From Thiohalobacter sp. (GTDB lineage Bacteria; Pseudomonadota; Gammaproteobacteria; DSM-19610): 5,559 nucleotides of DNA. The stretch lies in the NCBI GenBank assembly GCA_027010005.1, contig JALVCM010000037.1:1-5559 (forward strand), read 5' to 3'. The notes beneath the pieces were generated by a model. It was not told where the DNA came from, made no database searches, and saw nothing but the letters and a program-made list of their open reading frames with translations. Shown piece after piece: positions 1 to 5,158 of the stretch; within the stretch, counting starts at the first letter, position 1, and each line of letters begins with the position of its first letter. The position numbers and the translations under genes were made by a program.

Positions 1-115
1 AAATATTCTGCTGGATGAACCTGCATTTTAGTGGCCTCTCTGTATTGGGTTATGAGGGAAAAACTGATGTGGTTTCTACGGGTGGGATTAGCCGTTTATC
101 AGACGAACGGATCAG
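1..115. other. left edge, no supported gene
   Basis: This stretch lies downstream of the minus-strand NTF2-like gene. A plus-strand frame is open from the window edge to a TAA near 146, but it overlaps the end of the NTF2-like gene in antisense and encodes nothing I recognise. I see no terminator hairpin with a T-tract for the minus-strand gene here. It may be intergenic, or the tail of a gene starting outside the window. Confidence 0.4.
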
Positions 116-583
116 TCAGCGGGGGTTGGTGGTGGAGAAGATGTAACGTGCAATCTTCCAGTCACCGTCGTCGGTTTTCCGCAACAGGAACAGTTCCTGG
201 TTAGTTTCGACGACCTTGTTCCCCGTGGCGTTGATCGTGGTGGTGCCGGCGGAGCTGGTGCGTGCAAATGCCCAGTCGTTGGCGATTACTTCGGTTTCCA
301 GGATATTAAATTTGATATCGAGGTTGATCGCTGTGAAAACCGCCTGGTAGGCCGCTTTAATTGCCTCAATACCGACGGCGGGAGGGTTGTGCTGTGCCAT
401 GAAGACGCCGTCCCGGGAGTAGAGCTTCAGGACACTGGTAGTGTCGCTGTCATTGAGCGCCTGTTCGTAGCGCTTTAATAGTGCATGGATGTTCTTCTGG
501 TCTGAATCTGCAGCATGGACGCCAGACAGGAGGCCGAAAATCAGGAGGGGCGTCGCTACAAGGTGTATCAGTTGATTCTTCAA
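116..583 (-). CDS. secreted NTF2/SnoaL-like (DUF4440-type) protein
   Basis: This encodes a 155-residue exported protein with an N-terminal signal peptide. Residues 1-24 are a basic start (MKNQ), a hydrophobic core and a VHA cleavage site before ADSD, so the mature protein is probably periplasmic. Residues about 30-150 resemble the cone-shaped alpha+beta NTF2/SnoaL fold of the SgcJ/EcaC/DUF4440 type: an amphipathic helix (IHALLKRYEQALND), an LYSRDGVFM strand, a GIEAIKAAYQAVF helix, and a C-terminal beta sheet ending DWKIARYIFS. Members of this superfamily serve as small-molecule enzymes or binding proteins, and the ligand cannot be predicted here. The start is TTG at 583-581, chosen because AAGGAGA (597-591) sits 7 nt upstream and the signal peptide begins there. 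It is divergent from the LysR-type gene, which suggests that it is that regulator's target. No downstream partner is visible. Confidence 0.88.
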   Translation of the reverse strand: MKNQLIHLVATPLLIFGLLSGVHAADSDQKNIHALLKRYEQALNDSDTTSVLKLYSRDGVFMAQHNPPAVGIEAIKAAYQAVFTAINLDIKFNILETEVIANDWAFARTSSAGTTTINATGNKVVETNQELFLLRKTDDGDWKIARYIFSTTNPR

Positions 584-624
584 AATTGAGTCTCCTTGAT
601 CGTGGGTTCGATGGTTCGACCAGC

Positions 625-630
625 ACTATA
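625..630 (-). promoter_or_regulatory. candidate -10 box for the NTF2-like gene
   Basis: On the minus strand this reads TATAGT, a good sigma-70 -10 match, and would give a leader of about 35 nt before the TTG start. No good -35 box lies 17 nt upstream (the hexamer is T-rich). That is common at promoters that need a LysR-type activator. The TGATTTTCCC arm of the inverted repeat falls immediately next to it. This is inferred from the sequence only. Confidence 0.35.
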
Positions 631-696
631 TGATTTTCCCGTTAACTAGAAAATATGTAAAATAAGCAAATAAATATTCCATATATGGGAAAATCA
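631..696. promoter_or_regulatory. inverted-repeat operator between divergent genes
   Basis: TGATTTTCCC at 631-640 is matched perfectly by its reverse complement GGGAAAATCA at 687-696, a 10-bp inverted repeat across an AT-rich 46-bp spacer. A second, overlapping dyad, ATTTTC (633-638) / GAAAAT (649-654), is centred on the palindrome GTTAAC. LysR-type regulators bind such AT-rich dyads, usually T-N11-A or variants, in the region shared with the divergently transcribed target. The right arm ends directly before the ATG at 697, where bound protein could repress the regulator's own gene. Operator function is inferred. Confidence 0.5.
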
Positions 697-1605
697 ATGT
701 CCCCGGACCTGAATGCCATGGCCCTTTTTGTCAAAGTGGCCGAGCACAAGAGTTTTTCAGCAGCCTCCAGGCGTCTCGGTGTGCCGATTTCGACCGTGAG
801 CCGTAAAGTGAGTGAGTTGGAAAAGACACTCGGTGTGCGCTTGCTGGAACGATCCACCCGTCAACTGCGGTTGACCGAACTGGGGCAGGCGTACTATGTC
901 TATTGCCGCCGGGGGCTGGAGGAAATCGAAACCGGTACGTTGATGTTGAATGAGCGGCAGGCAGAAATAGCCGGTACCTTGCGCCTGTCGGTGCCCCCCG
1001 GTCTCGCCGACCGACTGGTTGTTCCCCTGGTCAGTGCCTTTCAGGCCAATTATCCGGCTGTGACGGTCAGGATCATGGTTACTGAACGGAATGTGGATTT
1101 TATCCAGGATGCGGTCGATCTGGCGTTGCGCGTTGGCGAACTCAAGGACAGCAGTCTGGTCGCGCGGCCGCTGATCCATTATCGGCATGTGCTGGTCTGT
1201 GCGCCCGCCTACCTGGACAGGTTTGGCGCACCCGGTCACCCACGTGACTTGCCGGGGCATCGTATGATTACGTTTGGTGGGTGGTTTGACGATGTGTCCC
1301 TGAAACTGGCCAGTCATGGTCGTGTGTATACAGTCCGTATCGGGGGCGTGCTTGCACTGAATGATTATGCAGGTATTCTGCACGCGACCGAGGCGGGACA
1401 GGGTATCGCAGAAATCCCGTCCATTATCTGCGGTGAAGCCTTGCACAACGGCAGGCTGGTTGAAGTAATGCCCGACTGGCGCTTTCCCGTTACAACCCTG
1501 TCGGCCGTCTACCCGGGTAGCAGGAACCTTTCACGAATTGTCCGGCTGTTTAAAGATTTTTGTGTTGAACGCATCGATGCCTTGTCACCCTTCGTGGATA
1601 TATAG
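697..1605 (+). CDS. LysR-family transcriptional regulator
   Basis: This is a DNA-binding regulator of about 302 residues, normal for the family. The N-terminal winged helix-turn-helix is clear: DLNAMALFVKVAEHKSFSAA, then RRLGVPISTVSRKVSELEKTLGVRLLER, then the wing TRQLRLTELG. A linker helix leads into a two-lobed periplasmic-binding-protein-like effector domain with the typical GTLRLSVPPGLADRLVVPLV opening. The sequence style fits the CrgA/DmlR-like group. The inducer is unknown. I chose ATG 697 because it gives the family-typical MSPDLNAM start and has a weak GGGA 6 nt upstream. An in-frame ATG at 685 would add MGKS but has no Shine-Dalgarno site. The gene is divergent from the secreted NTF2-like gene, its most likely target, and the shared operator suggests autoregulation. 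It ends with TAG at 1603-1605. Confidence 0.95.
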   Translation: MSPDLNAMALFVKVAEHKSFSAASRRLGVPISTVSRKVSELEKTLGVRLLERSTRQLRLTELGQAYYVYCRRGLEEIETGTLMLNERQAEIAGTLRLSVPPGLADRLVVPLVSAFQANYPAVTVRIMVTERNVDFIQDAVDLALRVGELKDSSLVARPLIHYRHVLVCAPAYLDRFGAPGHPRDLPGHRMITFGGWFDDVSLKLASHGRVYTVRIGGVLALNDYAGILHATEAGQGIAEIPSIICGEALHNGRLVEVMPDWRFPVTTLSAVYPGSRNLSRIVRLFKDFCVERIDALSPFVDI

Positions 1606-1872
1606 GTGCCGGGTTGTGCCAGCAGAATCAAAGATGACTGCCTTGACCCTGGGGGCGCGCATCGTCAACAGCTTGATCACCATCCTCAGGAAACGGAAAA
1701 ACTACCGTAAGGGCGTTCGATTGTTTTGATTGCTAAAAGTCAGCGGGAGTCGTTGTCTGGCACAAGCCTTAACGAGCGAGTTTATCACTGACAGTATTCC
1801 CTACCAAATCTGTTCACGCAATAACCAATCCAGGAATCATTTCCCTGCTGAGACAACGCAGTTGCAGCGGGA

Positions 1873-1889
1873 AGCCGACACTATCGGCT
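1873..1889. other. small perfect hairpin
   Basis: AGCCGA (1873-1878) pairs with TCGGCT (1884-1889) around a 5-nt loop CACTA. No T-tract follows, so it is not a standard intrinsic terminator. Its role is unknown. Confidence 0.4.
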
Positions 1890-1946
1890 GATGACTTTGC
1901 GGTGTCTGCCACTTTGTGTGGAGCAATACAAAACGTTAGAAGCAAC

Positions 1947-1976
1947 CAACTCGTGCATCATTTTTGATGTCAGTTG
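1947..1976. other. nested hairpin in the intergenic region
   Basis: CAACT (1947-1951) pairs with AGTTG (1972-1976), and inside it CATCA (1956-1960) pairs with TGATG (1965-1969) around a TTTT loop. An unequal internal loop separates the two stems. It could be part of a small RNA or a relic of a mobile-element end. The sequence alone does not decide. Confidence 0.35.
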
Positions 1977-2242
1977 AGCGACTTTCGCGAAGTTATGCTT
2001 CTCACCGCGATTTTGATGTAGATAACTCCAAGTGACAGATTTTTCAGGGTGTTCTCAGCCACTGTTCTGTTTTCCCATGAATTGTTATTGCATACCTGTC
2101 CTGGGCGTTATTTGTCAACGATATGAAATATATGATGATTTCCATGTGGTATGGAACATGCTCCTGGTAATTTACATTCATAGGCAATGTGAGTCTTATG
2201 AATCGTATTTTAGCCACGCATGAGAGAAATGAGGAGATTTAT

Positions 2243-2896
2243 ATGACTACCTTGAAAAAGCAACTGGAAGATCATGTTAAAGCGATTAACCATTTTGACA
2301 CTCGCCGTCGGTACGGACCGGACGGGCACAATGACCGAAGCTTATGGGTACTGGCCTGCATGGACGAGCGTCTACCAGTTGACGAGGCGCTGGGAATCCT
2401 CGCGGATTCACCAGTTGGTGGCGGTGATGCGCACCTGTTTCGCAATGCCGGTGGCATCGTGACCGACGACGCAATTCGCTCTGCGATGTTGACCTGCAAT
2501 TTTTTTGGGACAAAAGAGATTGTCATCGTACAGCATACTCAGTGTGGCATGTTATCTGCGAATGCTGCTGATCTGGAGCAGGCCTTCCGTGACAAAGGCA
2601 TTGATCCAGACGCTATTTCGCTGGACCCGACCCTGCCTGAGTTGACAGTTAAAAAAGGCTCTTTCGCCAAATGGATCGGTATGATGGATGATGTCGACAA
2701 GGCATGTCTAAAGACCGTCGAAACGTTCAGAAATCACCCCCTCATTCCAGACGATACCGTCATCAGCGGTTGGGTCTGGGAGGTGGAAACCAGTCGCCTG
2801 AGAGCTCCGACGCTTGATGCCGGAAGAACAGCAAAAAACATTGATGTTACATCAGCCCAGTTTGGAGTGAAGGGTACGCAACCATCGCGCTGGTAA
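2243..2896 (+). CDS. beta-carbonic anhydrase family (possible COS/CS2 hydrolase)
   Basis: This encodes a 217-residue zinc enzyme of the beta-carbonic anhydrase superfamily, probably cytoplasmic. The metal and catalytic motifs are intact: Cys39-x-Asp41-x-Arg43 (ACMDER) and His98-x2-Cys101 (HTQCGM). The GDAHLFRNAGGIVTDDAIRSA stretch (61-81) is typical of clade D (Cab-like) enzymes. The C-terminal half ends in PLIPDDTVISGWVWEVETSRL, matching the family's last strand. Canonical Cab-type enzymes are about 165-170 residues. The extra length lies after His-x2-Cys, and about 215-220 residues is the size I recall for the carbonyl sulfide hydrolase of Thiobacillus thioparus. Carbon disulfide hydrolases belong to the same clade, so COS or CS2 hydrolysis is a real alternative to CO2 hydration, and nearby sulfur genes favour it. 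ATG 2243 is preferred over in-frame ATG 2189 because GAGGAG (2231-2236) lies 6 nt upstream and homology begins there. A terminator follows the gene. Confidence 0.9.
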   Translation: MTTLKKQLEDHVKAINHFDTRRRYGPDGHNDRSLWVLACMDERLPVDEALGILADSPVGGGDAHLFRNAGGIVTDDAIRSAMLTCNFFGTKEIVIVQHTQCGMLSANAADLEQAFRDKGIDPDAISLDPTLPELTVKKGSFAKWIGMMDDVDKACLKTVETFRNHPLIPDDTVISGWVWEVETSRLRAPTLDAGRTAKNIDVTSAQFGVKGTQPSRW

Positions 2897-2930
2897 TGTG
2901 ATCCCGACCATTTATATTTTTCCTCCACTG

Positions 2931-2976
2931 TGAGGCCGGGGTCCACGGACAAACCGAACCCCGCGCCTCATTTTTT
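2931..2976 (+). terminator. rho-independent terminator after the carbonic-anhydrase gene
   Basis: TGAGGC-C-GGGGT (2931-2942) pairs with ACCCC-G-GCCTCA (2958-2970) with a single bulged C at 2964. This gives a 12-bp GC-rich stem with a 15-nt loop, followed directly by six T residues (2971-2976). It lies 34 nt after the stop codon of the carbonic-anhydrase homologue and should end that transcript. Only 28 nt separate it from the next start codon. Confidence 0.85.
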
Positions 2977-3004
2977 CACTACAAAATCGCAGGAGAATCA
3001 CGCC

Positions 3005-3226
3005 ATGCCTACCTATAATTATTGTTGCAAGCAGTGTGGCAAGCAGTGTGAGGTGCGCCAATCTATAGATGCATCGCCGCCTGAATGTCCGGATTGCCGC
3101 ATGAGCATGGAGCGTCAGATTCTGTTTGCACCCGCAGTACACGGCGGTATGGCTCGTGGCAGGGAACAGGCAATGCGCTCGCTTCCTGAGCCTGCTCATG
3201 GCAAAGGCTGTCCCTGTTGTTCATAG
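3005..3226 (+). CDS. FmdB-family zinc-ribbon protein
   Basis: This is a 73-residue protein with the FmdB/CxxC_CxxC-type zinc ribbon. It opens with MPTYNYCC, the typical family start. Cys8-x2-Cys11 and Cys28-x2-Cys31 form the four-cysteine zinc site, with VRQSIDASPPECPDC between them. The tail ends GCPCCS, and Cys- and Gly-rich tails are common in this family. The founding member was described as a regulator of formamidase/amide genes in Methylophilus, but most homologues have no known function. The start at 3005 is set by AGGAG at 2991-2995, 9 nt upstream. An in-frame ATG at 2930 lies before the terminator and is rejected. The stop is 4 nt before the NrtS-like start, so the two genes are probably translated together. 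Confidence 0.88.
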   Translation: MPTYNYCCKQCGKQCEVRQSIDASPPECPDCRMSMERQILFAPAVHGGMARGREQAMRSLPEPAHGKGCPCCS

Positions 3227-3230
3227 CGAA

Positions 3231-3473
3231 ATGAGTACGGCGATGTCAGACCTTAAACAGTCGCTGGCATACGCTTTCCGCCTGGAAACGGTATGGAGAG
3301 CACTGCGCGTCTCGGTGGTGATCGGCACACTTTTGGCCATCATCAATCACTACGATGACTGGTTTGGCAATGAGATACCAGACATCAACCTCTTTCAGAT
3401 CAGTCTCACGTATCTCGTCCCGTATCTGGTATCCACTCACGGACAAGTGTACGGAAACCGGAGTCGGAAGTAG
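3231..3473 (+). CDS. nrtS: NrtS-type nitrate/nitrite transporter, small membrane protein
   Basis: This encodes an 80-residue membrane protein. It has two predicted hydrophobic helices, about residues 24-40 (ALRVSVVIGTLLAIINH) and 54-70 (LFQISLTYLVPYLVSTH), joined by a short polar loop DDWFGNEIPDIN. The motifs INHxD at the end of helix 1 and LTYLVPYxVST in helix 2 are hallmarks of the NrtS family, which was shown in a cyanobacterium to take up nitrate and nitrite. NrtS proteins are small and probably act as oligomers. Specificity here is inferred from the family. The start at 3231 (MSTAMSDL) follows the FmdB stop by 4 nt without its own clear Shine-Dalgarno site, implying translational coupling. 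ATG 3243 is a possible alternative. A longer in-frame extension back to 3126 overlaps the zinc-ribbon gene and is rejected. Confidence 0.85.
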   Translation: MSTAMSDLKQSLAYAFRLETVWRALRVSVVIGTLLAIINHYDDWFGNEIPDINLFQISLTYLVPYLVSTHGQVYGNRSRK

Positions 3474-3527
3474 TACTCACTAATAACGTCATGATGACGG
3501 GCCTATGTTCATATAGTTCTTCGTTTG

Positions 3528-3542
3528 ATGGTTAACGACCAT
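3528..3542. promoter_or_regulatory. dyad upstream of ompW, possible activator site
   Basis: ATGGT (3528-3532) and ACCAT (3538-3542) form a 5-bp inverted repeat with a 5-nt spacer, about 135 bp upstream of the -24 element. Enhancer-binding proteins of sigma-54 typically bind dyads 80-200 bp upstream, so the position fits. The repeat is short and could be chance. Confidence 0.25.
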
Positions 3543-3643
3543 ACCTGGACAGAGCTGCTCAACCATTGAGAGGTTTCGGCGAAGTGAAGACGGGTTGCCC
3601 ACCTGGAACTATCGCTTCCCGCTTTCAGTGAACCACAGATTTG

Positions 3644-3656
3644 TAACTGATTGAGT
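3644..3656. promoter_or_regulatory. possible IHF site
   Basis: TAACTGATTGAGT resembles the IHF consensus read on the opposite strand (YAA-N4-TTGATW), with one mismatch in the conserved positions. It lies just upstream of the -24 box, between it and any distal activator site, where IHF commonly bends DNA at sigma-54 promoters. The evidence is weak. Confidence 0.25.
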
Positions 3657-3675
3657 AAATAACCTCTTTTCTAAT

Positions 3676-3690
3676 TGGCACACGACCTGC
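3676..3690 (+). promoter_or_regulatory. sigma-54 (-24/-12) promoter of ompW-like gene
   Basis: TGGCACACGACCTGC matches the sigma-54 consensus TGGCACG-N4-TTGC at all but two defined positions. The invariant GG (3677-3678) and GC (3689-3690) have exactly 10 bp between them. Transcription would start near 3702, giving a leader of about 25 nt with GGAGG at 3716-3720 and ATG at 3727. This geometry is ideal for the downstream gene. Such promoters need an ATP-dependent enhancer-binding activator, which is not encoded in this window. Confidence 0.75.
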
Positions 3691-3726
3691 ATTGATGCAC
3701 TAAAACCGTAACGCCGGAGGATACCC

Positions 3727-4389
3727 ATGAGAAAACAATTATTGGCAACAGCATCATTGATAACAGGCATCAGCAGTTTCATGTACAGCCCTGCAGGTAT
3801 GGCGGATGCGGGTGACTGGCTGGTCCGCTTACGTGCTCTGCATGTGAGCCCCAATGATGATAGCGGTTCCGTATCCGGAATACCGGGATCTAGTGTCGGT
3901 GTCGATCCCGATACGACGGTCGAGCTGGATTTCACTTACTTTATTACCCGAAAGCTGGGCATAGAACTCATTCTTGGTACCAGCCAGCACGACATCAATG
4001 GTAAAGACAGTATCGGCGGATTAAATAAAATTGCAAAGATACGAACCTTGCCGCCGACATTGACACTGCAATACCACTTCCAGCCTGACGCACGGATACG
4101 ACCTTATATCGGGCTCGGTGTGAACTACACAAAATTCTACGATGAGAAAGCCACCGGAAGTCTGAAAAGCGCACTAGGGCCGACCAACGTCGATCTGTCC
4201 AGCTCCTGGGGATTGAGCGGACAGCTTGGCGTTGACATTGTGTTTAAAGATGACTGGTTCGTTAATTTTGATGCTAAATATATCCGCATGGATACCACTG
4301 CGACACTCACCTCGAGCGGTGTTGCACGTAAAGTGGATGTGGATATCGATCCCTGGTTCATTGGTATCGGAGTGGGCCATCGTTTCTGA
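3727..4389 (+). CDS. ompW: OmpW-family outer-membrane beta-barrel protein
   Basis: This is a 220-residue exported protein. A signal peptide spans residues 1 to about 26 (MRKQLLATASLI core, GMA or ADA cleavage). The mature part begins GDWLVRLRALHVSPND, typical of OmpW first strands. Alternating strands follow: VELDFTYFITRKLGIELILG, LTLQYHFQP, RPYIGLGVNYTKFYD, WGLSGQLGVDIVFKDDWFVNFDAKYIRMDT. The end, DPWFIGIGVGHRF, has the family's DPW motif and the C-terminal Phe used for barrel assembly. OmpW forms an 8-stranded barrel with a narrow hydrophobic channel, and its natural substrate is unsettled. The start is set by GGAGG 6 nt upstream. The gene sits under a sigma-54 promoter, and the DsrE-like gene begins 72 nt after its stop with no terminator in between. 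Confidence 0.93.
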   Translation: MRKQLLATASLITGISSFMYSPAGMADAGDWLVRLRALHVSPNDDSGSVSGIPGSSVGVDPDTTVELDFTYFITRKLGIELILGTSQHDINGKDSIGGLNKIAKIRTLPPTLTLQYHFQPDARIRPYIGLGVNYTKFYDEKATGSLKSALGPTNVDLSSSWGLSGQLGVDIVFKDDWFVNFDAKYIRMDTTATLTSSGVARKVDVDIDPWFIGIGVGHRF

Positions 4390-4425
4390 CACGTGACAAC
4401 ATTCTTTTGCAAGACCATTACCCGA

Positions 4426-4443
4426 CGTGCGAAACACGGCACG
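4426..4443 (+). other. short hairpin before the DsrE-like gene
   Basis: CGTGC (4426-4430) pairs with GCACG (4439-4443) around an 8-nt loop. There is no T-tract, so it is not a convincing terminator. It lies 18 nt before the ATG and just upstream of the AGGA site. It might tune translation or mark an RNA-processing point. Confidence 0.25.
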
Positions 4444-4461
4444 CTGCAGGAAAACCCAGTT

Positions 4462-4851
4462 ATGGCTACAAAGTTCAACATTATCTGCATGTCCGGTTAT
4501 CGTGAAAATTTACAAATGGCGGCCATGTTTGCCGCAACAGCCGCTGTCAGTGGAAACGTGGTTTCTGTATTCCTTTCGATGAACGCCTTGCGGTATTTCG
4601 TCAAAAATAACCAGATCTCACCGCTTCCTGAAGGTGAGATAGGCCTGCTGATGGAAGAAAAGCATGTTCCACCTTTCGAAGATTTATTTCGTCAGGCAGT
4701 AGAGCTCGGTGACGCAAAACTCTATCCCTGTTCAATGGCAATGGAAGTGCTCGGTATTCCGGATGGTGAGCTGCAACCGTATATCGAAAACCCTCTGGGC
4801 CTGACGAAATATCTTTCCGATTTTGAGGATGGGCATGTTATGACATTTTAA
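4462..4851 (+). CDS. DsrE-family sulfur-carrier protein
   Basis: This is a 129-residue cytoplasmic protein of the DsrE/DsrF-like superfamily. It starts with a FNIICMSGYRENLQMAAMFAATAAVSGN segment like the first strand-helix of the fold. The likely active cysteine is Cys90 in the LYPCSMAMEVLGI motif, the position that carries persulfide in DsrE2/DsrE3-type sulfurtransferases. Only one other cysteine is present (Cys9). These proteins receive and pass sulfane sulfur, often with TusA, and the TusA gene follows 41 nt later. Exact subtype (DsrE2, DsrE3 or other) is not decided here. ATG 4462 is chosen because AGGA lies about 10 nt upstream and homology starts there. A GTG at 4393 is in frame but has no ribosome site or conserved sequence. 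Confidence 0.87.
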   Translation: MATKFNIICMSGYRENLQMAAMFAATAAVSGNVVSVFLSMNALRYFVKNNQISPLPEGEIGLLMEEKHVPPFEDLFRQAVELGDAKLYPCSMAMEVLGIPDGELQPYIENPLGLTKYLSDFEDGHVMTF

Positions 4852-4892
4852 GTCAGTTGCATTGGTGACGGTTTTACTATAACGAGGTTCAG

Positions 4893-5123
4893 ATGAGCAA
4901 TCCAACACGTGTAGATGCACGGAATTCTTTTTGCCCGGGTCCACTAATGGAACTGATAGCGGCCATGAAACTGGCTGAGATCGGTGATGAGCTGGAGGTG
5001 TTGTCGACAGACAAGGGGTCCGCCCATGATATCCCGGAATGGATCAACAAGGTCGGGCACAAACTCGTGGAGTGTCATGAAGAAGATGGCGTGTACTACA
5101 TACATGTTCGAAAGACGAAGTAG
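4893..5123 (+). CDS. tusA: TusA-family sulfurtransferase / sulfur carrier
   Basis: This encodes a 76-residue protein with the TusA (SirA-like) two-layer fold. The signature is VDARNSFCPGPLMELIAAMK: Cys14 in the CPxP motif at the start of helix 1 carries the persulfide. The centre, IGDELEVLSTDKGSAHDIPEWINKVGH, is the typical second half, and the protein ends in VYYIHVRK. In sulfur oxidisers TusA passes sulfane sulfur between rhodanese or DsrE proteins and the cytoplasmic oxidation enzymes (reverse Dsr or sHdr). In other bacteria it supports tRNA thiolation. The sulfur-gene neighbours favour the oxidation role. GAGG at 4884-4887 lies 5 nt before the ATG. The gene is 41 nt after the DsrE-like gene and 35 nt before the SQR-like gene, so one transcript is likely. 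Confidence 0.92.
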   Translation: MSNPTRVDARNSFCPGPLMELIAAMKLAEIGDELEVLSTDKGSAHDIPEWINKVGHKLVECHEEDGVYYIHVRKTK

Positions 5124-5158
5124 ATAAGCGGTTATTTCAGACTATTGGAGGTGTGGAC

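Larger units (their letters stand above)
1606..2242. other. long non-coding stretch with small hairpins
   Basis: This 637-base stretch lies between the LysR gene and the carbonic-anhydrase homologue, and I support no gene in it. Two plus-strand frames, 1538-1729 and 2032-2223, could encode 63 residues each but lack ribosome sites and recognisable domains. The first overlaps the end of the LysR gene, and the second overlaps the leader of the next gene. Visible structure includes a perfect 6-bp stem at 1873-1889, a nested hairpin at 1947-1976, the palindrome TTCGCGAA at 1984-1991, an AGTTAT/ATAACT dyad (1991-1996 / 2022-2027), and a direct repeat TTTTGATGT at 1962-1970 and 2011-2019. The promoter of the next gene must lie in the right part, but I see no convincing -35/-10 pair. 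Confidence 0.5.

Noticed and set aside
757..1446. Minus-strand frame of 229 residues
   Set aside because: It is antisense to the clearly conserved LysR gene, has no recognisable domain, and has low-complexity His/Gln/Arg composition typical of a shadow frame.
1768..1943. attC-like (integron) recombination site, from GCCTTAACG and CGTTAGAAGC boxes
   Set aside because: The boxes do not match RYYYAAC / GTTRRRY properly, the arms between them do not fold as an attC, and no integrase or cassette array is visible.
2032..2223. 63-residue plus-strand frame rich in Cys and Tyr
   Set aside because: It has no Shine-Dalgarno site and no family resemblance, and it runs into the leader of the carbonic-anhydrase gene.
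3487..3499. CGTCAT-G-ATGACG palindrome as a terminator for the fmdB-nrtS pair
   Set aside because: The one-base centre cannot form an RNA hairpin loop of proper size without losing pairs, and no T-tract follows. It could be a protein site, but nothing supports that.
4137..4490. Minus-strand frames opposite the end of ompW and the dsrE leader
   Set aside because: They are shadows of the conserved ompW-like reading frame, with no domain and no ribosome site.
4857..4883. Sigma-70 promoter before tusA (TTGCAT / TATAAC)
   Set aside because: The spacer is only 15 bp and the start would fall on or after the ribosome-binding site, so a separate promoter here is unlikely.
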